Positions 23,392 to 35,700 of a stretch of DNA of 64,000 bases are shown here, one piece after another (position 1 is the first letter of the stretch; each line of letters starts with the position of its first letter). The DNA lies in NCBI RefSeq assembly GCF_008831285.2, contig NC_045139.1, forward strand, positions 8,960,204 to 9,024,203, written 5' to 3'. Below the pieces are notes generated by a model, which saw nothing but the letters and a program-made list of their open reading frames with translations, ran no database searches and was not told the DNA's origin. The stretch is from Nymphaea colorata (Eukaryota; Streptophyta; Magnoliopsida; Nymphaeales; Nymphaeaceae). The position numbers were made by a program, and so were the translations under genes.

Positions 23392-26300
23392 CTTGCTCCC
23401 GCCCCCTTGAGGGAGAGAGATCGAAGGAGAGAAGGGGAAGGAAGGGAGGAGGAGGTGCAGAAATTAATCGCAGAGATCGATGCGATATAGGCGCCGAGGG
23501 CGACGACTGCTGGCGGCTTCCACGAGTCGCGGCATTTGCTTTGCACCTTCCTCGAATCGCAACACCCACTTCAACATAAGGGCCCCAACCGTCACCCTTG
23601 GGACAAAATCAAAATCTAGAAACTCTGGTCATCTGACTTGAGAGCTGACCTCCCTTCCCCAGTGCTCAACAAAACGATGATATGACCAGATCCTTTCGCT
23701 AGCACTCTCATATATATATACAAACTGTTAAATGCTAATACCATTTTGGTAGATAAAAAAATTAAATTTATTAAAAAAATGTTTTTTTTAGGGTTAAGAA
23801 TAAAACAACAACAAAAGATGATGAGCATTTTAATATTAGTTTTTATCTTTTGTCTCAACCATTAAATGAATGTCTGAGGCTAAATGGCAGGGTGACTTTT
23901 ACTCACTATATATCTATATTCATATATATATATTGATAAATATCATTCATTTGAAAAGAGATGAAAACCAGACCTATTAAAAAATAATTATTAATTATTT
24001 TTCATGCAATCTAACCTTATGGATATGATTAAAAGTGATTTGAACATGTATTAAGTTAGTTATTTTTCCACTTCAATCATTTTTAATAATTAAAAAACTA
24101 AACAGCTCTTTTTTTCTAAAAAGTAAAAAATCAATGTTTTTTCTAAAAAAGTAACTTGAATTACAATATGATTTGCATTGAATTACGGTTTATCCAAATA
24201 TTCACATTTTGTTTAAAATATTTGTTTACACATATAAAGTTCGAGATGCTTAAAGGATACTCCAAGGTATTTGTGGCACTCTACCTTCTTTCCTATAAAA
24301 GTAGAAGAGATGGGCTATCATGGGCCGAGGGAAGGGGGGCCCGCCTAGGTCATGGCTCCACCCTAGCCAATGAAATTTTTTTCATTTGCATTGAAAAAAA
24401 TAATATTTTTTAATTACGTAATATATTTTTTGTATTAGAATTTAATTTGGCCCTACTCGGATGTAAAGGTCAGACTGTCGGCGAAGAAAATCCTGACTCC
24501 GCCAATCTTCACAAAAAATTTGGTTGGAAGGACTTATAATGACTCAAAAATTAGATGAGATGTTCATGTGCCCTTATGATTATGAGTGTCTCCCGACAAA
24601 AACTCCTGGCTCGACCACCGTCACAAGCAAAGATTGATATTATCTTCTATTTCATAAACTAAAATAATTTAAATCATTTTAAAAACAAAAATAAACGTAA
24701 AACAAAATTGTATCTGTTTCCCTTTGTCTGAAAACGCGTTGTGCCGTGTGAAATGGAAATGGAAAGAGTAAACCAAGAAGTGGCCGCCGGAAAGAAAAAG
24801 GATGGTTGGACTCGTTCGGCGGATGACGCCCATTCCTCGTCGGTCAATCAACCCTCACATACGTTACACGCCAGCAGGCACTCTCCACCTTTCATCTTCT
24901 TTTACTTCTTTTTGTCTAATTTACCAGATCTTCTTCAAATAAACTTCTATTGACTCGTGAGAAGCAAACTATTAAGTTAAACTTTTTTTTTTTTTCTGAA
25001 TATTATCCTCACCTAAGTTACGCTTATGTAATCAATTTTTAATTTACCATTTAAGGGACAAGAATATAATTTAATAATAGAGGATAATACTGAAGAAAAG
25101 TCCACCCAAACTTCTTTTTTCTTTTCTTGGTCCATCGGGCAACAAAACTTTACTTCAGCGGGTGTGACCACTTTATGATATTTCATTGATGAAAGAGTGC
25201 AATGAGTCCTGACCTTGCAAAAGATCAAGTGAGTACTAATGACATACAATTGTTGGTCAAGTGGGTACTAATGACATACAATTATAATGAGTCCTGACTT
25301 TTTTAGGTATGGTTAATGACATTTTTTTGTACAATGAGTACTAATGACATTGAATTGCAATTAGTCTTCACATTTTTGGTATGGTTAGTACTGATGACAA
25401 TAGCTGCCTCCTTAACACACAACCGATCATGACCCCAACACGCCCCATCATGGTGCGTGTTATAGGGGGACTCCCTCCTTTTAAGTTTTCTTATAGGGTG
25501 CCGTAACAAATAACCTTCTTTGGTTATATCATCACCTTCGTTGGTTAGGATCTTCGTCAAAAGTATAATGAAAAATAAAGCACTACCTTTAAATAAAATT
25601 ACAAAGGGGATTTCTTTTTGAAATTGTAAGTAACAAATAGGACTGAAAAAGAAAATTTCCAAAAGAAACCAAAATCCATTATTTACTTGTGATGAGCATT
25701 TGCTTGAGGTTTAGTAAGAAAATTCAGATTAACTTGGTTGCCAATATAATCCTATCTAAATTTTCTTTCCAAGTCCCATTAATTAGATTTAAACCGGAAT
25801 ACAATGTGGAATATGATCCGATACATTTACATCACTTTTTAGCTTTTATATGTGGTTAGTTCATGTGCCCCTAATGCACTAATTTGACTGTTTGACAAAA
25901 GCAAGGTTTAATTCATTTGGTTTTTAGATATTTCTCCCATATATATGTGGAGAAAAAAAAAAACATGAGGCTACCATTTTTTGATTAAATACATTATCAT
26001 GAATTATTTTCCCCCCATTTACCAAGTATTCACACTTCCTGCCTTCTTTTTCCACATCACTTGTACAATTAATTCAGGGGTGGAGGCCCTCTTACCCCTC
26101 TTTTAAAAGACATATTCATCTTTTGATGGCAAGTCACCATGGAACAGTAGATTGTGTCTTGTTACTAAAAGATCAATTAGTTTTTGATCTTTGCCAACAT
26201 TTCATTTTAATAAGAACAAATAAAAGAAGTAGCATGCTTGGTTTTAATTTGATATTTTGAATCTAACGGCAAGTTTTTAAACTATCTGCCAAAGACATGT

Positions 26301-27084
26301 TTTAATTTGCAGACTTAAGCACTGCCAATGCAACACAAAGTTCAGAAGGAAAACTAACGTAGTCTCAAACGTTAGAAAGAATTTACAGAGCAGAAGTAGG
26401 ACAAGCGAAAGGGGGGAAGGAAACAGTAAGCCGTATCATAGATTTACCTCTTCCACAGCTATGTGATGCAACAGATGTAAAATAGTCAAGTGTGTCAAGC
26501 TGAAACTACAGATAGAAACTGTCACCTCCTGTTTTTAGGGAGTGAGGAGGAGGCTGTAATTACCTCACAGAATTCAGAATCTAATGGTTACCAAGATAAA
26601 ATCTCAAATTCAACCTAGAATATGAGCTGGAAATTTAAATGTAACAACTACTTTCTACATGATATGCAATGCACAATGAAAACAAATCTATTTTCTACCT
26701 ATTACACTGAGAACTCAGAGGCCTCAATATAAACCGATGCTTAGCTGCCTTTCCTGAAAAGTTTATCTTGCTCAGTTGAAAAAGAGAAATACACAAGTGG
26801 TGAGTCCTACTGACTCAATGAGCATATTCCTGCAAGATCATATCAATTGGAATCAAAGACATGATATCAACAAGCATTAGATAGCATTACATAACTAAGA
26901 ATTCAAAGCATATTCTTCCAGAGTTGCTCAATGCTTAAAACTTAATTGACTGCTACTGAACTCTTAGCTTTCATACATCAATCTATTCCTTAAAGTTCTA
27001 CAGTCATGATGAGGAAAGGTGAAGAAGATGGTTCCCTGCTGAGATGAGGGAGAGAGGGAAGGAGCGAGAGGAGAGAGGGTTTTG
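23392..27084. other. 5' flank of MLO copy 1 and intergenic DNA
   Basis: Bases 23392-23470 are the probable 5' leader of MLO copy 1, pyrimidine-rich on the minus strand. Around 24300-24500 is a degraded MITE-like stretch with CTCCGCC-type ends. Bases about 25010-25150 and 25680-26150 repeat the 5' flanks of copies 2 and 3 (42640-42790 with 61600-61750, and 43060-43640). The remainder is AT-rich with no gene found. Promoter elements could not be assigned with confidence. Confidence 0.5.
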
Positions 27085-28260
27085 CTTCCAACCAAATCAA
27101 CTCTGAAACAGTGCCGACCATGGCCTTACATTTTGCCTCCAAGAAATGTTATATAGCCATTGGTGGATCTCCTAGGCATCCTGCCCAATCCGCGTCTCAG
27201 TAGGCTGCAAGGTTCCAATTTGACGATACTTGAATTCGAACTCCATGGGGAATAGTTCTTTGCAAATATCTAAGAATTCATTTCAGATTAGTCCAATGTG
27301 CATCAGTTGGTTGGTGGATAAACTGATGCACTTTATTAATTGCAAATGAGACATTTGGGCATGTCAAAGTGGCGTATTGGAAGGCCCCAACTATGCTTCT
27401 ATAAAGGGTTCCATCAATCAACGTTTCCCCCTCGTCCTTGGATAGATCTGTATTTGGGGTTACAGGAGTGACAACAGTCTTTGCATTTGACACATTGGCC
27501 CTGTTAAAAACATTAGAAATATACCTCTGTTGAGAAGGAAGTAAATCTGTACCTATGTGCATCACCACCATACCAAGCAAATATTGAACGGATTCCAAAT
27601 CTTTGATGGAAAAATTCCTCTCAATCTCATCCACAAAGTTCTGCACATCATGTTCTGAGCTTCCCATAAGAATGATGTCATCCACATATATAAGAAAATA
27701 AGTAACAGATGACAAATTGGATCAAATAAACAATGACGAATATGACCGTGATTCATTAAATTCTTTGGATTTCAAATAAATCCTAGACTAACAACTATGT
27801 TCTAGGTGTCTGTTTGAAGCCATACAAAGCCTTTGTTTTACCTTGCAAACATATGTGGACCGATCTAGATCCTGAAACGCTCTGGTGGTTGATCCATATA
27901 TACTTCTTCTATTAGGATGCCATGAAGAAAAAATATTATTGACGTCGATATGATGCATGTGCCACACACGACCATGTGTTATAGTGAGAACCCATCTAAT
28001 GGAAGTGGCATAATGATAGGCCTGAAAGTAACAAAATAATCATTCCTTTCACACTGCTTGTGTCTCTTCCCAACTAGTCGAGCTTTATAGCTGTCAGTGG
28101 TCCCGTCGGCATGTCTTTTGATCTTATATATATATATTGGGATCCAACATCTGTTGTGAGTTGCAAGGAACCATTTCCCGCGTTTCATTCATCTGCAAAG
28201 CATCAATCTCCTCTTGCATAGCATGGATCCATTTGAGGTTGGTTTGGGCTTCTTAAAAGG
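27085..28260 (-). pseudogene. Ty1/copia polymerase remnant (reverse transcriptase and RNase H), copy A
   Basis: On the minus strand, 28190-27979 reads as the start of copia reverse transcriptase (YKIKRHADGTTDSYKARLVG). Bases 27715-27278 give the catalytic YVDD motif (FLIYVDDIILMG), then LESVQYLLGM and YRSIVGAFQYATLTCPNVSFA, ending in the HQPTDAHW region. Bases 27240-27085 give a broken RNase H start (DADWAGC, then a stop). Frameshifts and stops separate the parts and no LTRs were found, so it is a dead fragment. A related, more decayed copy lies at 47160-48060 in the equivalent place between MLO copies 2 and 3. Confidence 0.88.
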
Positions 28261-28349
28261 TTGATGGTTCAATTGCAACTCGGTTTTTCATAGTGGTATA
28301 TATTTGGGTCTTTGGGTGCCATCTTGAGAATAAGTAATCATGGGATGAC

Positions 28350-29112
28350 TTCTCAGAAAAGGCAGGGCATTGGTTGAATTGGATAAGAAGATCACTATGG
28401 CCCCATTTGAATTGGTAGAACTCTATTGCACAAGTGGAACAAAAGTTCAAATTTGTTGAAAAGTTCCACGATGAACCAAACACGGAACTAAACATCTTGG
28501 AATTTTCGTACCGATAGGTGGAACTTTATTGTTAGGCAATTTTTTTTGACCGTTGAAGTGTTTGCATCTTTTCTTTCTCTCATCCGTAGCAAAGCAGAGC
28601 TGAGGAAGCTGTGTCATCTTGCTGTTTTGGAACCCCCAATTTGTTGTTGTTGTCGACGTTGTTGTAACTTTGTTCTTTTAAATAAAAATAGAAAATACAA
28701 GAATAAACAGATTAATAAATTTTTGAAAAGGGGTTTCCATTTCCAAAAATCTTTACATTTCAGCTCCCAGTTACCCAAATTAATTTAATAAATAATATTA
28801 AAGAACTTGACACTTTGTTTCATTTTCTTGGAAGTATAAGAAGGTGCAACTTTAAATGCAGGATGAAGCGTATCATAATTTTAGAAATGATTTTCCTCAT
28901 GTACCCCTTTCTTAATTTACTGGTGCTGAATATTGTTGAAAAGAGCTGGCATTTAAGTTCCATGAATAAGCAAACAGGGCATTAAAATACCTGACATAAA
29001 AATTCTAAAAAATCAAACAAATATGGGTATCTGGGAGATGGAACAAAAGTTCCACCAAAAAAGTATCCGGTACTAAATATGGGGTATTAGTTCCACGTAT
29101 TCAAACGTTACT
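28350..29112. repeat. Possible transposon-like repeat between MLO copies 1 and 2
   Basis: The left edge (TTTGAATTGGTAGAACT) and the right edge (AGTTCCACGTATTCAAA) are imperfect inverted copies around AT-rich DNA with repeated GGAACAAAAGTTC motifs. A shorter relative lies at 48128-48380. It has no coding capacity. The boundaries and class are uncertain. Confidence 0.4.
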
Positions 29113-29708
29113 ATAAGCCACTCGGCCGGGACATATTCAGTTAAGTCTTGAAGGAAAGGGTTTGAGTGGACAGGTTGACAAGACATTGGTTTCCTCAAAG
29201 TAAGTTTGGCTTCTAATTGCCACTACTAGTAGGAGAAACGTGTCTGCTGGTGAATAACAAGCCATTTTGAGACCTCATCAGCCATAAGAAGAGATCGACA
29301 CCAAAAAACAAGAAAAGTGTTCGTCATGACGTTATATAATAATGCCGCCATTAATAGGATTTAAGCAAACGTATCCTAGATTTGATGACCAATAAAAATG
29401 TAAGCTTGAGGTTTCTTAATCTTTATCATTAGATCTCCTCAAAATCAATGTCCCAAACAATTCCTATTAAATCTGACATATAAGATTCAAGTAGCCACCC
29501 ATAAAGCACAAGCGTTTGCCGAGTGGAATAGAATCATACCCGACATCTTCATCCCTTTTTGTTTTTAATTTAAAAAATCACAAGAGAGGAAAACTAAACA
29601 GAGTTGCTGGCGGATGCTTGGGTCTCATTGATTTGCTTCTGCAGGTACTTCCATGGCTACTATAGCATCGACTTTGCCTGCCAATGGATATGCATAGGCG
29701 GCTTCATG
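29113..29708. other. 3' flank of MLO copy 2
   Basis: Non-coding, and closely matched by 48375-49202 next to copy 3. The 3' untranslated region of MLO copy 2 should lie at the right end on the minus strand. Confidence 0.5.
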
Positions 29709-32700
29709 TCAAGGATTATTGTTTGGAACTGAATGGAGCAAAGGGGCTTCTTGTAGCTGAATCTCATCAGGCGATCTGTTCCGCGGGTGAGTGTTAGAAG
29801 CCATGAATGGTGTTGCTGGATTGCTCTTCGGACCGACGGCTTTTCTCCTGGCCTTTTGGACCCATCCAGCAAGGTTCTCTTGGACATGCTCGTCGAAGAT
29901 CGTCTTCTTAAACGAGCTCCCCATCTGCAATTTCCCTCCCAAAGATCAGAACAGAGCACAGATAAAAAGGATATGTTAGATCCAACTCCATCTCAGGTAT
30001 ACCTGGGTGACGATGGCGTAAAGTGGGAGGGTGCAGAAGCTGCATAGAACTTGGATAATCACCCTATCAATAAAACCACAGAATGTTGAGAAACTGGAAT
30101 TTACCCATAGTAGAAGGCTCAAAATATGAGAGAGGGAGAGAGAGAACCTAAAAGATAATAGAACCTTACAGCACCAAAGTGAAGCTTCCCCAGAGTACAA
30201 GAACCAAAATCGAGATAGAGAGAGAGAGAGAGTACCCAAAAATTAATCTGGGAATCACATAGCCGACTTTCTCCATCATGCAAGAGCGGAAGCGGAAGCT
30301 GATCTGCAGCCAATACATCAAACGAAGTCGGCATATGAAGCCCAAAAATCGGGTTGATTATGGCGGACATTGAATGCCAGAGTGCTAGATTTCATACCCA
30401 CAACCAAAAGAAGAAGGCGATCTCGAAGGCATTCTGGAAGAGGATGAAGTGAATCAGGTGGAGGACGAGGCGAGGTCTGTTGAACCAGAAGTGATCGTCT
30501 GAGGGCTGGACCACCAAGTCTCCTTCTACTGCACTGTGTTTCTCGGCAACTTCTCTAGCCAACTGAGTGATTACATGTTCGAGTTTTGTACCCACGGCTA
30601 ACAGAAGCTGCAGTACAATGAAGAATGAAAAGAAAACAAAAGTGGAAAGAAAGAGATCAGATGCTTGCTGCGGCATATGAACAAGCTAAGTATTATATAT
30701 TACTAGTCCATGATTGTTCGTCATTATGTATTTATTGAGTTAGATTTCACGTGTCCACTCATTCAAGAGCTTCTTGCTGTAGTATGAAGATATACTTACA
30801 AGTAAAGGAACGAGCGTTATCCAGGAAAATGTATGCCACCCTGCAATACGGAGAAAGAAAAAAATATGAGAAAAAATATAATTTATAAACATATTAAAAT
30901 TTGACACCACAAAATGTTTGATAAGAAGGTGGGTCTGGAAAAGGAAACTTCTGATCGAATTGGCCATTTTCTTTTGTCAGGAGAAGCCATCTTACTTGTA
31001 GATAATTAGGAAACATGAAACTATAAATTAGATTATCAAGTAAAAGATCATAAGATTTAGTTTACAACAATTTGTTTTGATGAATTAAGTTGTAACTTAC
31101 CCTTAAGATTCAGTAATAAGAGGAGAATGACAATTCCCCATAGATACCAGCTGCGAGGCAAGAGGATGAAGCATAGTCAGCTTATAAAATTTGGCAAATA
31201 AATGCCAAAAACACTATAAAGAAAAATATATTAAATTTACCTTATGCCGACAACTTTCTTAAAATCAGCTTCATATGCACGCACCATAAACCTGTGGAAA
31301 TTGAATTGTGGGTTCCCTCTGCAATGCGTCTAGAAAGAAGGCAAGTAACCGTGTAAATAAAGCTTTATTCAGAAACGTTAAATTCAATTCGTTAATATTC
31401 AAATTCGTGTTTAAATCAAACATACCATAATGAACCCCAAACGCAGTGTGATGTAATCAGACTTGGATATTGATGGAAATTGTTTTAGGAAGGAATGCTT
31501 CAAAAGAAAACCAAAAGAAAAAAAGCATAGTTAATCACCAATTTTAAGATTTCAAAAAGCATAACATTAACCACAAACATTAAACATCATACACATTATG
31601 TTGAAGAGCAGCTCTAATGTGAAAGTTTTTCCTATAAATAATGAAAAAATTATTAGCAGATATTAATGCTTAAGATGGTATAGACATATGAGAAGCTAAG
31701 GACAAGGAGTCATACAACAAAGAATGTAAAGCATTAACAATTCAAGAGCAAGAGAACAGTAAGATATATAAAGTCTCACTGCATACAAAAGAATCCAACC
31801 AAATGTTTGAAGTTTGAACAAAGGGCTCCCACTGCCTTCAAGCTAATGAACCAAAAGTTTAAGCCATCTAGAGTGATTGGAGACGACAACAATTTTCAAT
31901 GGAACTGCTGGAAAATCTTGCCTAAGTCATCATTAAGATCTCATTAGATCTTGCTATACCCACTCCACCTTCCATAATAGGCATACAAATAGATCAGCCG
32001 CCATCATGTGATATTTTTTAACCTCATTCTATTCACTCCACAAGAACTCGGACAAAAGGGAGTTGAAACATACCTGATGAGAGATGAAACATACCTGACC
32101 AATAGCAGATGGTCTGGATATTAACATGTTTGAACAGACTTTTCCGGCCTGCAATGGAAAGGAGGGGAACCTTCTACCCATCAAGCTTACTATCCACCCT
32201 ATGGATGAAATCCTCACACCATTCGACTCTTAAATTCCATTGAAATAAAAGCAGGCTAAGGTATTTAATCGGTAAAGGTTGCAAAGAGTAGCCAACTAAT
32301 TGAGACAACCAATCGGCAAAAGCCTTGGCACCACTTAGAACAATGAGGGAAGATTTGACAACATTCATTTTGAGCCATAACATCTTACCCATGTCCTCAA
32401 GGACATACATAACATTAACAATAGATCGTCTCTCAGGGGATTAAGGGAACTTGGATGCTGCCCCTGCCAACGACAAATTTAGATGATCTGGTCATTTTCC
32501 ATTACCACCAAAAAGAGGTAAGGAGACATTGGGTCTCCTTGTTGAATTCATCGCTTGAGATCCATATAGCTGCCACTTCGACCATTAATAGAAATTGTGA
32601 TAGTTGCAGTGAAGACACAAGTTAGAATTCTGTCAGCCCGTTGGGATGCAACTCCAATGTTGCGAAATGCATTATACAAGAATTTCCAATTCAACTTGTC

Positions 32701-35700
32701 AAAGGCTTTAGAAATGTCAATTGTCATGCAAGCAGAAGGGGAGTGGAGCTCCTCAAGAGAGTGCACAATCTCGTTCTCAAGAATAATATTATCGTAAATC
32801 CCCATATCAGGAAGAAAGGCGGCTTATAACTGACCAACAATGCGCTATAGGACACTCTTCATACGGATGGACATCACCTTGGAAGAGATTATTACATTGG
32901 GCAATTGGTCTAAGATCCTGAACTTGACGAGCACCTTCATGCATAGGGATAAGGACAATACTAGCTCTATTTAGTTTTCGAACAATTTTTCCCGTCTTAA
33001 AGAAACCAGCCACCACATTGACAATGTTTAAACCAACAGTTTGTCAGTGCTGTTGATAAAAACCCGCCGAAAAATAGTCAGGCCCTAGAGTAGGGGTGCA
33101 CGTTGGGCTTTCGGGCCCCGGCCTGGGGCTTGAAGAAATTGGGCCAGTGGGAGCAAGCATCAAATGATTCAACTGAGCTAATAATGCTTGAAGACCAGTC
33201 TTAAGGTCTGGTGGGAGATGTATTCCTCCCACAAAAAAAAGAGAACCTGGTCACCCTGTCCATGCAATGAAGTGAAAGAAAAGCCAACATCTATCAAAAG
33301 CAATTAAATGTGCTTGCAATCACAACAGGGTCCCAACCTACTAGGATGCAGGCTTTGCAATCAGCAGGCTGGGCATTGGAGGCCCAACTAAACTTATTCC
33401 TTTTGAGATTCCAGGAATGTAAAATATTAAGCGAAAGAAAAAAATCAAATACAAAGAAACAAACAGTGTTATGAAACTGGAGAAGATACCTGAGTTTAGC
33501 TTGAGCTGCCCTTCTTACCAACCCTCAAAGGTTATAGGCTAAGACTCACATGGATCAGAGGAAATGATAGTTTCTTCAGCTTGGACGACTACAACGCCTT
33601 TGGGGTTGAGTCTCTTTTGCTTTTCAGAGGACTACTTCATATTACAAGGATTGTCGAACAAATAGTTGCTAACGTCTTGCAGTATGTGCTGACATCTAGT
33701 ACTGCGACTTCCTCTTCCTGTGTTAGCAAGATTAAGCGGTAAGGGATCTGTTCGGCCTGCGCCTACCTCAAATGAAGTCTGCTGATCTTTAACTGCTGGA
33801 TCCTCTTTAAACTTCTTCACGGCCGCTTTGAAGGGGAACCCGGAAGGGATCTCCTCCAACAATTCCATGGATGAAGCTTTTCCTGAAGAACTAAACGAAT
33901 TAGTTAGCAACTGAGACAACTGAAGTTTTGTTTGCTTTAACCGCTTGGATTTCTCCTTTACCCTCCCCTAATGCCTCTCCTATAGAACAAAGGATCGCTG
34001 CAAGCCACCTTCCTCCGAAACAATTTGTCATAAGCAAGAACACCAAATCTATTGGTTTGTGGCTTGTGCTCCTCCAGAATAAACCACATGGTCAGGAAGA
34101 TCATGCTATTTCCTAACTCTCACCAAGACCCATCCTTCTTCATTCTTGCGATTCCCTGCCTTCTCTTGGTTCTGCACTTTGCTGAGGCAAGAATCTGGTC
34201 CACGCGAGTTGACTCCACACCTATGACAGAACCCCAACCTACCATCATAAACAACCGATTGAAGGACACAACCCTCTCTTCCCACCATGCACAATTTCAC
34301 TTTTGATTGAAGGTCAACCTTCAATAACAAATCCACACGAGTGCAAGCAAAGGCTCTTCGACGGACGAGCTTAATTGGGTGTTTATATCTCTAGCAATTC
34401 GCATTTCAGATCCCTAGCAACGGCTTGGAAAATCCTTTGTTCCTACAATATTGGATACAAGCCTGAAAGCCGGACCCAAATTGGCGTGTTAATTTCTGGG
34501 TTCAGGCACAACGGTTATCCTTGTGCTCCATTTCTCATCAATCAATGTCTTATCAGAGACCATCAGACTCTTTTCTTGAGCACCCACTGTAGTTTTGTTT
34601 GGCTAGGAGGAAAAGGAAAAAAAATAAAGGGATTGATATTTCCTTTTCTTTCCTTCCTTCTCCTCTCCTCCCTTTCCCTCGGGGTGTAAGTCACATGGTT
34701 AGTTGGATAGGGTCTCCATGCCCGCGTTAGCATCAACACAACAACCCAACAGCCTGACTACCGCTCTTTTGATTAAAACAAACCCAAATGACTTATTTTT
34801 CACTTGATTTAGCTTGTTTTTCTAACTCAAATTTCATGGGTTATTGGTTGTTAACGTGTATTTTTTTGATTTATATTACTTGTTTATTTAAACAGTGTTT
34901 GATGGGAGCAGAATTGTCGAATTAAAATTCCCAATTTTTAATGAATTGAGAATTTTATTATCAAACAAAGAATTTGATTCTAGAATTATAAGTACATTCT
35001 TGAATCAAAGTTCAAGAATTGCGATTCTACTCTAGGTATTAGAATTATCACTTTAGAATTTTTTTCTTCTCACTTTAAGACACATGTCATGATTGTTTTA
35101 ACTCATCAATTATACAAATTTAGTTCCTGTTTTATCAAACACATCATTTTCAACTATCACTAGAACTAGATTTTTCATTCCAATTCTATAATTCTAAAAT
35201 CAAAATTCAAAGTGGTCAAACAACCCCAAAATTTTGCCTTTTTCTAATTGTATGATAAATAAATAAATAGGTATATATATATATATCTATATATATATAT
35301 AGCCATGGTCATATTCACATCCACATACATAGGCCCATACCTGAACCCATTTGACTAAATCAAGGGTCATCGTTTAACACGTTATTGCAGATAAATAAAA
35401 GTGAAAGGAATATAAAAAAGGAGAAGGTAATTGAAGACATACGTTGTTACAAGGTCACCAAATCATCTCTTTAAAAGGAAGAAAGAGAGAAGCTTAGGTA
35501 CTTCTTGAATATGATTATGCTAACGACTAACAATAAATTAGGGTATGCATTTGTTTCACCACAGATCTAAGATCCGCAGTGGCCTGAGATCACTAGGTTC
35601 TTATATTCATCGATTTAAGGTCGGACCCTCCCTTTTGACCGTAAATTTATGGTTATTTACATATAATGAGAGGATCTTCCAAAGTATGTCTTTTAATGCA

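Noticed and set aside
23028-23546. 172-codon minus-strand open frame near MLO copy 1
   Set aside because: It overlaps MLO exon 1 in a different frame and runs through a GA microsatellite (Leu-Ser repeats). The true exon 1 frame gives [12 protein letters not shown].
27278-27715. Possible endogenous virus from the YVDD reverse transcriptase motif
   Set aside because: The surrounding motifs (YKARLVG, YRSIVGAFQY, HQPTDAHW) are those of Ty1/copia polymerase, not of caulimovirus-type viruses.
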